A DNA stretch of 64,000 bases from Pseudomonas sp. stari2 (lineage in GTDB: Bacteria; Pseudomonadota; Gammaproteobacteria; Pseudomonadales; Pseudomonadaceae), in contig NZ_CP099760.1 in the NCBI RefSeq assembly GCF_040760005.1, positions 4,681,501 to 4,745,500 of the forward strand, in the 5' to 3' direction. This document shows positions 29,498 to 38,067 of the stretch, piece after piece. A model generated the notes under the pieces. The model was not told the origin of the DNA. It was given only the letters and a program-made list of their open reading frames with translations, and ran no database searches. Positions within the stretch are counted from its first letter, which is position 1. Each line of letters opens with the position of its first letter. Made by a program: the position numbers and the translations under genes.

Positions 29498-30041
29498 GGG
29501 TGACCCTTGGGGAAACATGAATGAGGGCGAAGAGGACGCGCGGACTCTTCGTGAAATGGCAATCAACTGCCCCATCAATGAGGAGACAGACGTTATCCGG
29601 GGAATAGCTTTGGGTCGCAGTTTATTGAATCGGTGAACGGTTGACCACTTTCGCTGAACAGCCGTCTTGTAGCACTGGCTCACGATAGTCCGGACTCACG
29701 CCGAACAATGATTTGCAGCACAAGATATCGAATAGCCAGAAAATAAACTTTAGCGCGCACTGATTCTTGACGATTCGCAATCCAGTACGACACATCACGT
29801 TCAAATCAGTAGTGCCCGTCACGCCAGCGAAAATGCGGTTCCCACCTCCACAACACAAACAAATCGCCTAAATCCGCTTCGCTGGTTGGAGCTGGCTCAG
29901 GGTACGGATAGAATCCGTCCGGAAAAGTGGCACGAGCCCATGCCTGCAAGAGCCAACTGCATGCTCGGCACATAATATTATCGGCGAACACCGCCAAAAA
30001 TACATATATCGCACGTCTTTTGCTTCGAAATGGAGAGCCCC
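29498..30041. other. Divergent intergenic region without a gene
   Basis: About 540 relatively AT-rich bases separate the divergent wbpV-like and aminotransferase genes and must hold both promoters. A short reverse open frame (29622-29858) has no ribosome site and no recognisable sequence, so I do not call it. A 6-base dyad, ACGGAT with ATCCGT, lies near 29900. No JUMPstart/ops element was found. Confidence 0.5.
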
Positions 30042-31139
30042 ATGCAGCAGATCAATAACCTTGCAGCGAAGATAGAAAAGTTTCAATCGCAAATCAGTTC
30101 TTCGGTGCAACGCGTAATTGCCAGCGGCTGGGTGATTTTGGGACCGGAAGTCAAACGCTTTGAAACCGCCTTTGCGCAATATTTGAATGCCGGTCATTGC
30201 ATCACTGTCGCCAACGGTACCGATGCCATCGAACTGGCTCTCAAGGCTCTGGGCGTCGGCAAAGGCGATCAAGTGGCAACCGTCGCCAATGCCGGGATGT
30301 ACACCACTACGTCGGTTCTGGCCATCGGCGCCACCCCGATTTTCATGGACGTCGACCTGCAGACTCACGTAGTGACCCTCGAAGGCGTCAAGCAGGCGAT
30401 TGAAGCCGGTGCCAAAGCCGTGGTCGTCACCCACCTGTACGGCCTGGCAACCCCACAAATCAAGGCCATCGCCGAATACTGCAGCGAGCGGCAGATTCCA
30501 TTGCTCGAGGATTGCGCCCAGGCCCACGGCGCCGAGCGCGACGGACAGCGAGTCGGCACTTTTGGCGACGCTGCGAGCTTCAGCTTCTACCCAACCAAAA
30601 ACCTTGGCGCACTGGGTGACGGCGGCGCCGTCGTCACCAACTCCGCGACCATTGCCCAGCGCGTAGCGCAATTGCGCCAATACGGCTGGTCCTCGAAATA
30701 TTGTGTCGAACTGGACGGCGCCCGCAACAGTCGCCTGGATGAAATGCAGGCAGCGATCCTGTCCGAGTTTCTGCCGCACCTCGACGAGAGTAACGCACGC
30801 CGTCGTGAAATCGCGTCGCGCTACAGAAACGAAATCCATCACGCGGATGTAAATCACGCCGAAGATCAAGGCACCGCCTCGGTCGCCCACCTGTACGTGA
30901 TCAAGTCGGCGAAGCGCGATGCGCTGCAAGTGCACTTGCGCGAAGCACAGATCGCGTCCGACGTTCATTACCCGATCCCGGACTACAAGCAACCAGTCTT
31001 TGGCAAGCAGTTCGCCGACTACAGCCTGGCCAACACCGAACAACTGGCCTCGCTGATCCTGACCCTGCCTTGCTACCCGGAAATGACCGACGAAGAGGTC
31101 AGCACCGTGATCACCGCCGTCAACGGATGGGTGGCATGA
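30042..31139 (+). CDS. dTDP-sugar 3-aminotransferase (FdtB/QdtB-like, DegT family)
   Basis: A 365-residue PLP-dependent sugar aminotransferase. The predicted PLP lysine is Lys186 in FSFYPTKNLGALGDGG, and the family motifs ANGTDAIELAL and EDCAQAHGAE are present. The NLGALGDGG context and the ketoisomerase/acetyltransferase gene two positions downstream point to a 3-aminotransferase acting on a dTDP-3-keto-6-deoxyhexose, giving dTDP-Fuc3N or dTDP-Qui3N. GGAG lies 6 bases before the ATG at 30042; an ATG at 30030 is in frame. First gene of a forward operon. Confidence 0.85.
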   Translation: MQQINNLAAKIEKFQSQISSSVQRVIASGWVILGPEVKRFETAFAQYLNAGHCITVANGTDAIELALKALGVGKGDQVATVANAGMYTTTSVLAIGATPIFMDVDLQTHVVTLEGVKQAIEAGAKAVVVTHLYGLATPQIKAIAEYCSERQIPLLEDCAQAHGAERDGQRVGTFGDAASFSFYPTKNLGALGDGGAVVTNSATIAQRVAQLRQYGWSSKYCVELDGARNSRLDEMQAAILSEFLPHLDESNARRREIASRYRNEIHHADVNHAEDQGTASVAHLYVIKSAKRDALQVHLREAQIASDVHYPIPDYKQPVFGKQFADYSLANTEQLASLILTLPCYPEMTDEEVSTVITAVNGWVA

Positions 31140-32080
31140 GATATTCCGTTATCGTCCCGGTTTACAAGAACGCTGACTCGATACCCCGGCTGATCCAGGC
31201 CCTGACAGACATGAACGACACACTCGAGAATCAGCTCGAGGTGGTTTTTGTGGTGGATGGCAGTCCCGACGATTCGTTTGCCCTGCTCAAGAATGCACTG
31301 GGCACCATGCGCTTTTCCGCGCAATTGTTGGCTCATTCGCGCAACTTCGGCTCGTTTCCGGCCATTCGCACTGGCCTGATGGCTGCCAGGGGCGAGTATT
31401 TCGGCGTGATGGCAGCAGACCTTCAGGAGCCGCCAGAGCTTTTGATCAGCTTCTTCAAGTCGCTTTCCAATGACGAATGCGACGTCGCCATCGGCACCCG
31501 CAACGCTCGCCAGGATCCGCTTTCCAGCCGCATGGCCTCCTCGATCTTCTGGGGTCTGTATCGCCGACTGGTCGTGCATGACATGCCCAAGGGCGGCGTG
31601 GATATTTTCGGTTGCAACAAGGCGTTCCGTGAACAACTGCTACAGCTGAACGAGTCCCGCTCGTCGCTCATCGCACTGATCTTCTGGCTGGGCTTCCGTC
31701 GCAAGTTCATCGAGTACGAGCGTCAGACCCGCCTCGAAGGCAAATCGGCATGGACCTTCAAGAAAAAGCTCGAATACATGATGGACAGTGTGTTCGCCTT
31801 CACCGACTACCCAATCAGACTGCTGACCCGAATGGGCGCGATGGGCTCGCTCATCTCCCTGTTCATTGGCGTAATGGTCATCATCGCGCGACTGTCGGGA
31901 GCCATTGAGGTACCGGGTTACGCCGCAACCATGCTGGTGGTGCTGCTGCTGGGGACATTGAATCTGCTCGGGATTGGCCTCGTGGGCACTTATGCCTGGC
32001 GAGCCTACGAAAACAGCAAGCAGCGACCGCTGGCCATTGTCTGCATGAAACTCGACAACAAGGAAATTCCAAATGAGTGA
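31136..32080 (+). CDS. GtrB-like polyprenyl-phosphate glycosyltransferase (GT2)
   Basis: 314 residues. An N-terminal GT-A domain ([27 protein letters not shown]) resembles the DPM1/GtrB/ArnC group, and two C-terminal transmembrane helices (about 230-300) follow. Such enzymes move a sugar from a nucleotide to undecaprenyl phosphate on the cytoplasmic face. Its ATG overlaps the aminotransferase stop by 4 bases, so the donor is probably the sugar made by that operon. A GtrA gene lies two positions downstream. The sugar is inferred from context. Confidence 0.85.
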   Translation: MRYSVIVPVYKNADSIPRLIQALTDMNDTLENQLEVVFVVDGSPDDSFALLKNALGTMRFSAQLLAHSRNFGSFPAIRTGLMAARGEYFGVMAADLQEPPELLISFFKSLSNDECDVAIGTRNARQDPLSSRMASSIFWGLYRRLVVHDMPKGGVDIFGCNKAFREQLLQLNESRSSLIALIFWLGFRRKFIEYERQTRLEGKSAWTFKKKLEYMMDSVFAFTDYPIRLLTRMGAMGSLISLFIGVMVIIARLSGAIEVPGYAATMLVVLLLGTLNLLGIGLVGTYAWRAYENSKQRPLAIVCMKLDNKEIPNE

Positions 32081-33029
32081 GCCGTTCATCCACGCCAGCG
32101 CCGATGTCAAAAGCAAGAACATCGGCAAGAACACGCGCATCTGGCAGTACGTGGTGGTCTTCCAGGATGCGGTGATTGGTGAAGACGTCAATGTCTGCTC
32201 GCACTCACTGATCGAAAACGACGTGGTGATCGGCGACCGCACGACCATCAAGTCGGGTGTCTATGTGTGGGACGGCCTAAGGATCGGCTCCGACGTATTT
32301 ATAGGCCCGAACGCGACGTTCACCAACGACAAATTCCCACGCTCGAAGGTCTATCCAGAGTCGTTCTCTCAGACGGTGATCCAGGACGGCGCTTCCATCG
32401 GCGGCGGAGCAGTCATCCTGCCAGGCATCACTATCGGCACGGGTGCGATGGTCGGCGCAGGTGCCGTGGTCACAAAATCTGTACCGCCATACGCCATCGT
32501 CACGGGATCCCCTGCCCGGATCACCGGCTACGTCGAGAACTCCGCCTTCAGCGATGCAGCCAAAAGCCCTGCGGCGAAACCCGAAGAGCAGTCGGATGCT
32601 GTGGTTCGGATCGGTGTGGGCGATGTCACCACCCACCGATTCAAATACATCGCCGACATGCGTGGTGACTTGTCGGTCGGCGAGTTCCACAAGGAAATCC
32701 CCTTCACACCAAAACGCTACTTCCTGGTATTCAACGTTCCGAGCCAGAAGACTCGTGGTGAGCATGCTCATCACAAATGCCACCAGTTCCTGATTTGTGT
32801 GAAAGGCAGCTGTGCGGTGGTGGTCGATGATGGTACCAATCGGGCAGAAGTTACTCTGGATGCGCCAAACAAAGGGATTTACCTGCCACCACTAACGTGG
32901 GGCATCCAATACAAATACTCTGAAGACGCAGTGTTGCTGGTGTTCACTTCCGATTACTACGAAGCTGACGACTATATTCGAGATTATTCGGAATTCGTCA
33001 AACTCACCTCGAAAAAATCACCATTGTGA
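32073..33029 (+). CDS. Bifunctional sugar N-acetyltransferase / 3,4-ketoisomerase
   Basis: A 318-residue fusion. Residues 1-155 form a left-handed beta-helix acetyltransferase (hexapeptide repeats, [19 protein letters not shown]). Residues 180-318 form a WxcM/FdtA cupin with the catalytic-type motif [14 protein letters not shown] (229-242) and the tail [13 protein letters not shown]. It resembles the Xanthomonas WxcM and Shewanella FdtD arrangement. Together with the aminotransferase it would convert dTDP-4-keto-6-deoxyglucose to dTDP-Fuc3NAc or dTDP-Qui3NAc; which isomer cannot be read from sequence alone. It overlaps the previous gene by 8 bases. Confidence 0.88.
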   Translation: MSEPFIHASADVKSKNIGKNTRIWQYVVVFQDAVIGEDVNVCSHSLIENDVVIGDRTTIKSGVYVWDGLRIGSDVFIGPNATFTNDKFPRSKVYPESFSQTVIQDGASIGGGAVILPGITIGTGAMVGAGAVVTKSVPPYAIVTGSPARITGYVENSAFSDAAKSPAAKPEEQSDAVVRIGVGDVTTHRFKYIADMRGDLSVGEFHKEIPFTPKRYFLVFNVPSQKTRGEHAHHKCHQFLICVKGSCAVVVDDGTNRAEVTLDAPNKGIYLPPLTWGIQYKYSEDAVLLVFTSDYYEADDYIRDYSEFVKLTSKKSPL

Positions 33030-33427
33030 TAGCACTTAAAGACAATAACCAAGCTCGTCGCTGGATTCAGTTTCTGATCGGCGGCGGGCTCAACACCGGC
33101 CTGACCTACTGCCTCTACTTGATGTTGAGTTACTGGATCGACTATCAGATAGCCTATGCAATCGCCTATGCGGCCGGGATTGTTTTTGCCTACTTCTTCA
33201 ACTCGAAAGTTGTTTTCAAGGTTCAACAGTCATGGATTGGCATGGCGATCTATCCGAGCATCTACCTGGTGCAGTATCTGCTCGGCGCATTAATACTCAA
33301 CCTCCTGGTCGAGCACCTGCATTTACACAAAGCGATCGCTCCGATTCTGGTGATTTTGCTTCTGCTGCCATGCAGCTATCTATTGAATAAATTTGTCCTG
33401 AAGGTCACACATAAAACAAAACCATAA
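33026..33427 (+). CDS. GtrA family flippase-like membrane protein
   Basis: 133 residues with four transmembrane helices and the GtrA motifs [17 protein letters not shown] and [11 protein letters not shown]. GtrA proteins are thought to flip undecaprenyl-phosphate-linked sugars across the inner membrane. The start is a GTG overlapping the previous stop by 4 bases (GTGA), which implies coupled translation with the fusion enzyme. Together with the GtrB-like gene it makes two of the three parts of a Gtr-type periplasmic glycosylation system. Confidence 0.88.
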   Translation: MIALKDNNQARRWIQFLIGGGLNTGLTYCLYLMLSYWIDYQIAYAIAYAAGIVFAYFFNSKVVFKVQQSWIGMAIYPSIYLVQYLLGALILNLLVEHLHLHKAIAPILVILLLLPCSYLLNKFVLKVTHKTKP

Positions 33428-33446
33428 CAGGACCAACGGGCACCAC

Positions 33447-35630
33447 ATGACTGCAATTTTCAATCAGGCGCCAACTTTGGCGCCAGCAACACTTCATGGA
33501 AAAAAACTGATCTTGCTCGCCCATCTGGGCCCAGCTCTGCTTACCGTATTTTTTATCTGGCTTCCGTTTGGCTTCGCCCTGACCGGATTGCTCGAAGAGT
33601 GGGGGGTTGTTGGGTTATTCAGCAGAGTCGGTGTGTTTTTTCTGACCGATGCCGCCAGTGCAATGCCGGCGCATGCCCTTCGACCGCTCACTATTCTTCC
33701 TCATGCAATTGCATACAGCCTCGACCCTAACTCGTTCAACTATTGGCATGTCTTACTGATCATTGCCTTGGTGATCAAGGGATGGGCTGCCAGTGTCATC
33801 ACCACCCGCATCACAGGCGCAATCAAATGGGGAATGCTGGCGAGCGTGCTGGTCATCGTTTTCCCCGCTGACACCATGCAACTGTCGTTCAGGTCCATCC
33901 ACATCAACTGGGCCCTCAGCCTTGTCTTGTTGGCCAGCGTCCTGCTGATACGGGCACTCGACGAAAGAAACAGAGTCAAGTCCTTAATTCTCAGTGCCCT
34001 TGCAAGCCTGATACTCGCTGCCAGCTGCGCGATGTACGAAGTAGCGCTACTGCTGGCGGCCATTCCAGCATTCGTGGTCTTCATACAAGTCGGCATCAAA
34101 GGCATTGCTGCGCATATCAAGCGGTTCTACTGTCAACACCTGATCTGGGCGGTCGGCCCGGCCGCGTATATCATCTATGTAATACACACTCTGCCGCTGG
34201 TACACAGTTATCAAAGCGCAGTGGTGGGTGATAGTGCACTAGCCTCTGTAAAAATGTACTTCCCCAAACTGTTCACCCTGGGTGTAAAACGAAGCGTTTT
34301 CGGCGGCTGGATTGATGCATTCAGAATCACCGGTTCTGAAATCGGCAGTTATTGGTATGTGACCGTCGCTACCGCGCTACTGCTTGCATTGATTGCATTT
34401 GCCGCCTGGAAATCAAAAGACACCCTCCTGGTCGAGACAGGTTCGAACTCACGCTGGACGTTGCCCGTGCGCATGATCGCGATCGGACTCGTCCTGATTT
34501 GCCTGGGCTATCTGCCGTTCATTTTCAATCCTGCGCACATGGCCGTCAGCCAGAGAACTTTTCTATATGCAGCTCCCGGAGCGACGATGATATTTATCGC
34601 ACTGCTCCTGTGCATTTACCGATATTCGAAAACAGCCACAGCCACGCTGTCTGCAATGCTGATTTTCACCGGACTGTCAGCACAGCTGTTTCAGTTCCAG
34701 CACTACATTGAAATTTCCAAAAGGCAACAGTCGATCCTCAACGACATCGCCCATAACTTTGACGGAAATGCAGTCGGTAAAACTCTGCTGATCCTTGACT
34801 ACTCCAATCAACTCAATCATGACTGGATGTTTTTGAACCCAGACCTGAGCGCCATCCTTTTCCATATATACGAAAAGCCGGCGGACACCATTGAAGTCTG
34901 CTATATGCCTAGCCACGAGTGGCAACAGACCGACCCGTTGCAGCGCAAAGGTACATGCGAGAAAACCGAAGAAGGATGGACACTCAACTATCCCGTGCCG
35001 TTTGACACTCCCCCACCACCGAGCAAGAAACTTTCCAATGCGGACGTTGTAACTGTCGAAGTTGGAAGGGGCGAAGCACCTGCTGCCAATGCCGAGCTGA
35101 ATGCATGGCGCAAGGAGCTGGAGTCCGAGTCATCTCCGGCAGGTGCCCGGCTGCGAGGCATCACTGAATCGCACCCCTGGTTTCAATTCTTCCAGTTCCG
35201 CCAACCGCCCCCTGATGAGTACTACTGGGACTTTGGCAGGTGGTGGAGCATGACTCCGCCAATCGCCGGGTCTGGCTGGAGGAACACGCAATGGGAAACA
35301 AGACGCTTTGTTCATACAGCTTCGGCGTGGAAAAACGCACCGCAGTCATCTCTCGTTTTCGATTTGATACCTGCATCTGCCCCTTATGAGATCAATGGTT
35401 TTTTCAAAAGCTTCGCCAATAAACAGTTACGCGACAAGATGCAGGTAGAAGTCAACGGAATCCATATTCCGCTGCAGTGGATCCAGGACGGCAGATTCAG
35501 TGGAAGCGTGCCGGCCGACACACTCAAGCCAGGTCGAAACTCCATCGAATTCATTTCAGATGTGGACGCCGGAAATGGCGGCGTTTCCGCCGAACTGGAC
35601 TGGATAAACGTTACTAGGCAAATCAGATGA
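33447..35630 (+). CDS. Large membrane protein of unknown function, paralog A (GtrC-like by context)
   Basis: 727 residues with about 10-11 transmembrane helices (roughly 20-445) followed by a soluble C-terminal domain (about 450-727). I do not recognise a named family. Strong motifs shared with the next gene include PADTMQLSFRS, HINWALSL, HALRPLTILP and SQRTFL. The C-terminal part is beta-rich with a tryptophan motif (WDFGRWWSM), suggesting a carbohydrate-binding sandwich. By position after GtrB- and GtrA-like genes it may be the periplasmic transferase that puts the lipid-linked sugar on the polysaccharide; a Wzy-like role is an alternative. It lies 19 bases after gtrA. Confidence 0.8.
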   Translation: MTAIFNQAPTLAPATLHGKKLILLAHLGPALLTVFFIWLPFGFALTGLLEEWGVVGLFSRVGVFFLTDAASAMPAHALRPLTILPHAIAYSLDPNSFNYWHVLLIIALVIKGWAASVITTRITGAIKWGMLASVLVIVFPADTMQLSFRSIHINWALSLVLLASVLLIRALDERNRVKSLILSALASLILAASCAMYEVALLLAAIPAFVVFIQVGIKGIAAHIKRFYCQHLIWAVGPAAYIIYVIHTLPLVHSYQSAVVGDSALASVKMYFPKLFTLGVKRSVFGGWIDAFRITGSEIGSYWYVTVATALLLALIAFAAWKSKDTLLVETGSNSRWTLPVRMIAIGLVLICLGYLPFIFNPAHMAVSQRTFLYAAPGATMIFIALLLCIYRYSKTATATLSAMLIFTGLSAQLFQFQHYIEISKRQQSILNDIAHNFDGNAVGKTLLILDYSNQLNHDWMFLNPDLSAILFHIYEKPADTIEVCYMPSHEWQQTDPLQRKGTCEKTEEGWTLNYPVPFDTPPPPSKKLSNADVVTVEVGRGEAPAANAELNAWRKELESESSPAGARLRGITESHPWFQFFQFRQPPPDEYYWDFGRWWSMTPPIAGSGWRNTQWETRRFVHTASAWKNAPQSSLVFDLIPASAPYEINGFFKSFANKQLRDKMQVEVNGIHIPLQWIQDGRFSGSVPADTLKPGRNSIEFISDVDAGNGGVSAELDWINVTRQIR

Positions 35631-35762
35631 AAGCGCGATAAGTAACGTTGTACAGACGTCATGCTGCGACTGATCCAGCCTGCAAAATGACAAATATCGG
35701 ACGCTGCCTGTCAGGCCAGAACCCGATCAGGCACCAGAATTTATAAAGCCATGGAAAGATAA

Positions 35763-37967
35763 ATGAGCATCAGGTCATCCACAGCCCCATCCAGTACTCA
35801 CCCGGACGAAAACTCAGAGCCTGATGCCACTCCTGTGGCGGTAAAGCGCTGGCTCGCACACATTGCTCCCGCAGCCGTTATCATCTTGATACTTTGGCTG
35901 CCGTTCGGTTTCGCCATGACCGGGCTGATCGAGGAGTGGGGGATTTTAGGACTCTTCGTCAAAAACGGGATATTCTTCATCTCCGATACCTCCAGCCCGC
36001 TGCCGTTACACGCACTGAGACCACTGACGATCCTTCCTCAGGCCGTTGCTTTCTGGCTTGACAACAACTCGTTCTTTTTTTGGCATGTTCTGTTAATTCT
36101 TGCACTGCTGATAAAAGGCTCTTCCGTTAGCTACATCATCGAGAAACTGACGAGCAGTTCAAAACTCGGAATTATTGCATGTGCACTGGTCATCATTTAT
36201 CCAGCAGACACCATGCAACTTTCCTTCAGAAGCCTGCATATCAACTGGGCACTTAGCCTCACGCTATTGAGCAGTGCTGTTTTCCTGCACGCACTGTCAC
36301 TTAACCGAAAGTCCCATGCCCTAGTGCTAAGCATAGTGGCGAGTGCCCTGCTCTCCTCTGCCTGTTTCATGTATGAGGCTTCACTGCTGCTCGCCTGCAT
36401 TCCAGCTTTGCTGTTGTTTATCCGTGACGGCATGCTATCGGCGCTGATTCAAATCAAACAGAAACTGCTGGAGCACGCGATCTGGGTCGCCGGAGCCGTT
36501 GTTTACGTTGCATACGCCCTCCACACCGCACCACTTGTAAACAGCTATCAAACAAGTGTTGTCGGGTCCAATCTGCTGGCAACTCTGAAAATCACCTACC
36601 CAAAACTCTTCAGCATCGGGCTACTGCGCAGCACACTTGGCGGCTGGTTTGATGCCGTACGAATTACCAAACATGAATTTTCCAGCTACGGATATGTAAT
36701 CGCCGCAAGCGTTTTTTTCTTTTTGATTATCGCGGCGATACTTATATCTAATAGCAAGCACAACAAAGCTGCCACCAAACAAAGCCTTTCCTTTAATGGC
36801 AGGCTCGCAATTGCAGGCGTGACACTCATTCTCCTTGGCTACTTTCCATTTCTGATTTCCCCTAGCCATCTCTTGGTTAGTCAAAGAACATTTTTATTTG
36901 CAACACCTGGCGCCGCACTTCTGCTGTTGGCAATCATCAGCACCGGATACCGCCTCTCCAAATCGATAACCAATATAGTTTTTGGTTTCTTTTTCATTAT
37001 CGGAGTGTCATTCCAGCTTTACCAATTCCACCACTACATTGAAATCTCCCGCAAGCAGGCGACGGTACTCAATGAGATCACCGAAAAATTTGATGGCAAT
37101 ATCGAGAACAAGACCCTTCTGATTCTCGACCATGGGAATCAGCTGAACTACATATGGATGTTCATCAACGAGAGCCTGACCGGTTCTTTGTCCTTCTTGT
37201 ATAACAAACCGATATCAGACATCCAGGTTTGCCATATGCCCAGCAAGCACTGGCAGCACTCGGATTCGCTGGGGCGTAAAGGTCGGTGCGTAGAGAACGC
37301 TCAGAACTGGACGTTCGAATACCCGACCCCGGTCAGCGGGCCGGGCTTTCCAGCCTCGGAGCAACCCGCAAGCCTGGTAATCCCCAAGACCTCAATCGTC
37401 ACAGTGGAGATTGGCAACGAGAGTGAAGACAGTCAGAGCGGTCGTACAACTCCAGAGAGTCGAGGCGTTGTAGCGGAACGTCGAGATGCCATTGAAAGTG
37501 CACGCAACGCACAGACACGCTTCGTTCGCTTTGAAGACGCTGTTGTGAGTGACGAATACGACTGGACGTTTGGCAAATGGTGGAGCATGGAGTTGCCCAC
37601 TCACGGTACTGGCTGGCGAGAAGCCGAGTGGGATATAGGCAGTTTTTATCACCATCCATCGGCCTGGAAAATTGATAAGCACGCCAACCTTGCTTTCGAA
37701 TTCAAACCCGGAAGCGACATAGCTTATGAACTCAAAGGCCGGTTTACTCTATTCGCGGAACCAGACGCTCAAAGCAATATGATCATCAAACTCAACGGCA
37801 AGACCTTACCTGTCCAATGGAGTGAAAACGGAGAGTTCGAGGCAAAAATCGATAACGGCGTACTAAAAAACGGCTCCAACAACCTGGAGTTAGACTCGCC
37901 GACCAACGATACCTACTATGGACTGTCCGCCCGACTGGAAGGCATCCATATAAAAAGGCAACAATAA
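35763..37967 (+). CDS. Large membrane protein of unknown function, paralog B
   Basis: 734 residues, collinear with the preceding gene from about residue 30 to the end. It shares the same ~10-11 transmembrane helices, PADTMQLSFRS, HINWALSL, HALRPLTILP, SQRTFL and the C-terminal WTFGKWWSM motif. The two clearly arose by tandem duplication and have since diverged, most in the N-terminus and the linker near residue 545. Base composition is visibly more AT-rich than the flanking core genes. GGAAAG precedes the ATG after a 132-base gap. Possible roles: a second linkage specificity or a partner subunit. Confidence 0.8.
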   Translation: MSIRSSTAPSSTHPDENSEPDATPVAVKRWLAHIAPAAVIILILWLPFGFAMTGLIEEWGILGLFVKNGIFFISDTSSPLPLHALRPLTILPQAVAFWLDNNSFFFWHVLLILALLIKGSSVSYIIEKLTSSSKLGIIACALVIIYPADTMQLSFRSLHINWALSLTLLSSAVFLHALSLNRKSHALVLSIVASALLSSACFMYEASLLLACIPALLLFIRDGMLSALIQIKQKLLEHAIWVAGAVVYVAYALHTAPLVNSYQTSVVGSNLLATLKITYPKLFSIGLLRSTLGGWFDAVRITKHEFSSYGYVIAASVFFFLIIAAILISNSKHNKAATKQSLSFNGRLAIAGVTLILLGYFPFLISPSHLLVSQRTFLFATPGAALLLLAIISTGYRLSKSITNIVFGFFFIIGVSFQLYQFHHYIEISRKQATVLNEITEKFDGNIENKTLLILDHGNQLNYIWMFINESLTGSLSFLYNKPISDIQVCHMPSKHWQHSDSLGRKGRCVENAQNWTFEYPTPVSGPGFPASEQPASLVIPKTSIVTVEIGNESEDSQSGRTTPESRGVVAERRDAIESARNAQTRFVRFEDAVVSDEYDWTFGKWWSMELPTHGTGWREAEWDIGSFYHHPSAWKIDKHANLAFEFKPGSDIAYELKGRFTLFAEPDAQSNMIIKLNGKTLPVQWSENGEFEAKIDNGVLKNGSNNLELDSPTNDTYYGLSARLEGIHIKRQQ

Positions 37968-37979
37968 GCCCCGCGAGAC

Positions 37980-38019
37980 ACCGGCTCACCGGGCATGGAA
38001 ATATGCCCCGTGAGCTGGT
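37980..38019. terminator. Long imperfect hairpin between convergent genes
   Basis: Two 17-base arms (37980-37996 and 38003-38019), with one mismatch and one G-U pair, flank a 6-base loop. The hairpin sits 12 bases after the stop of paralog B and is followed by an A-run. It separates this operon from the convergent acyltransferase gene and probably serves both directions. Confidence 0.5.
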
Positions 38020-38067
38020 GAAAAAATTGAAGCTCTTGGCGGGCTTCAACAATGCATCAATGATCAG

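Noticed and set aside
29622..29858. Short reverse frame in the divergent intergenic region
   Set aside because: No ribosome site, no recognisable sequence, and it lies where two promoters must sit.
33447..37967. Reading the two large membrane proteins as Wzx flippase and Wzy polymerase
   Set aside because: They are paralogs of each other with identical architecture and a soluble C-terminal domain, unlike Wzx and Wzy. Wzm/Wzt already provides export, and no Wzz is present.
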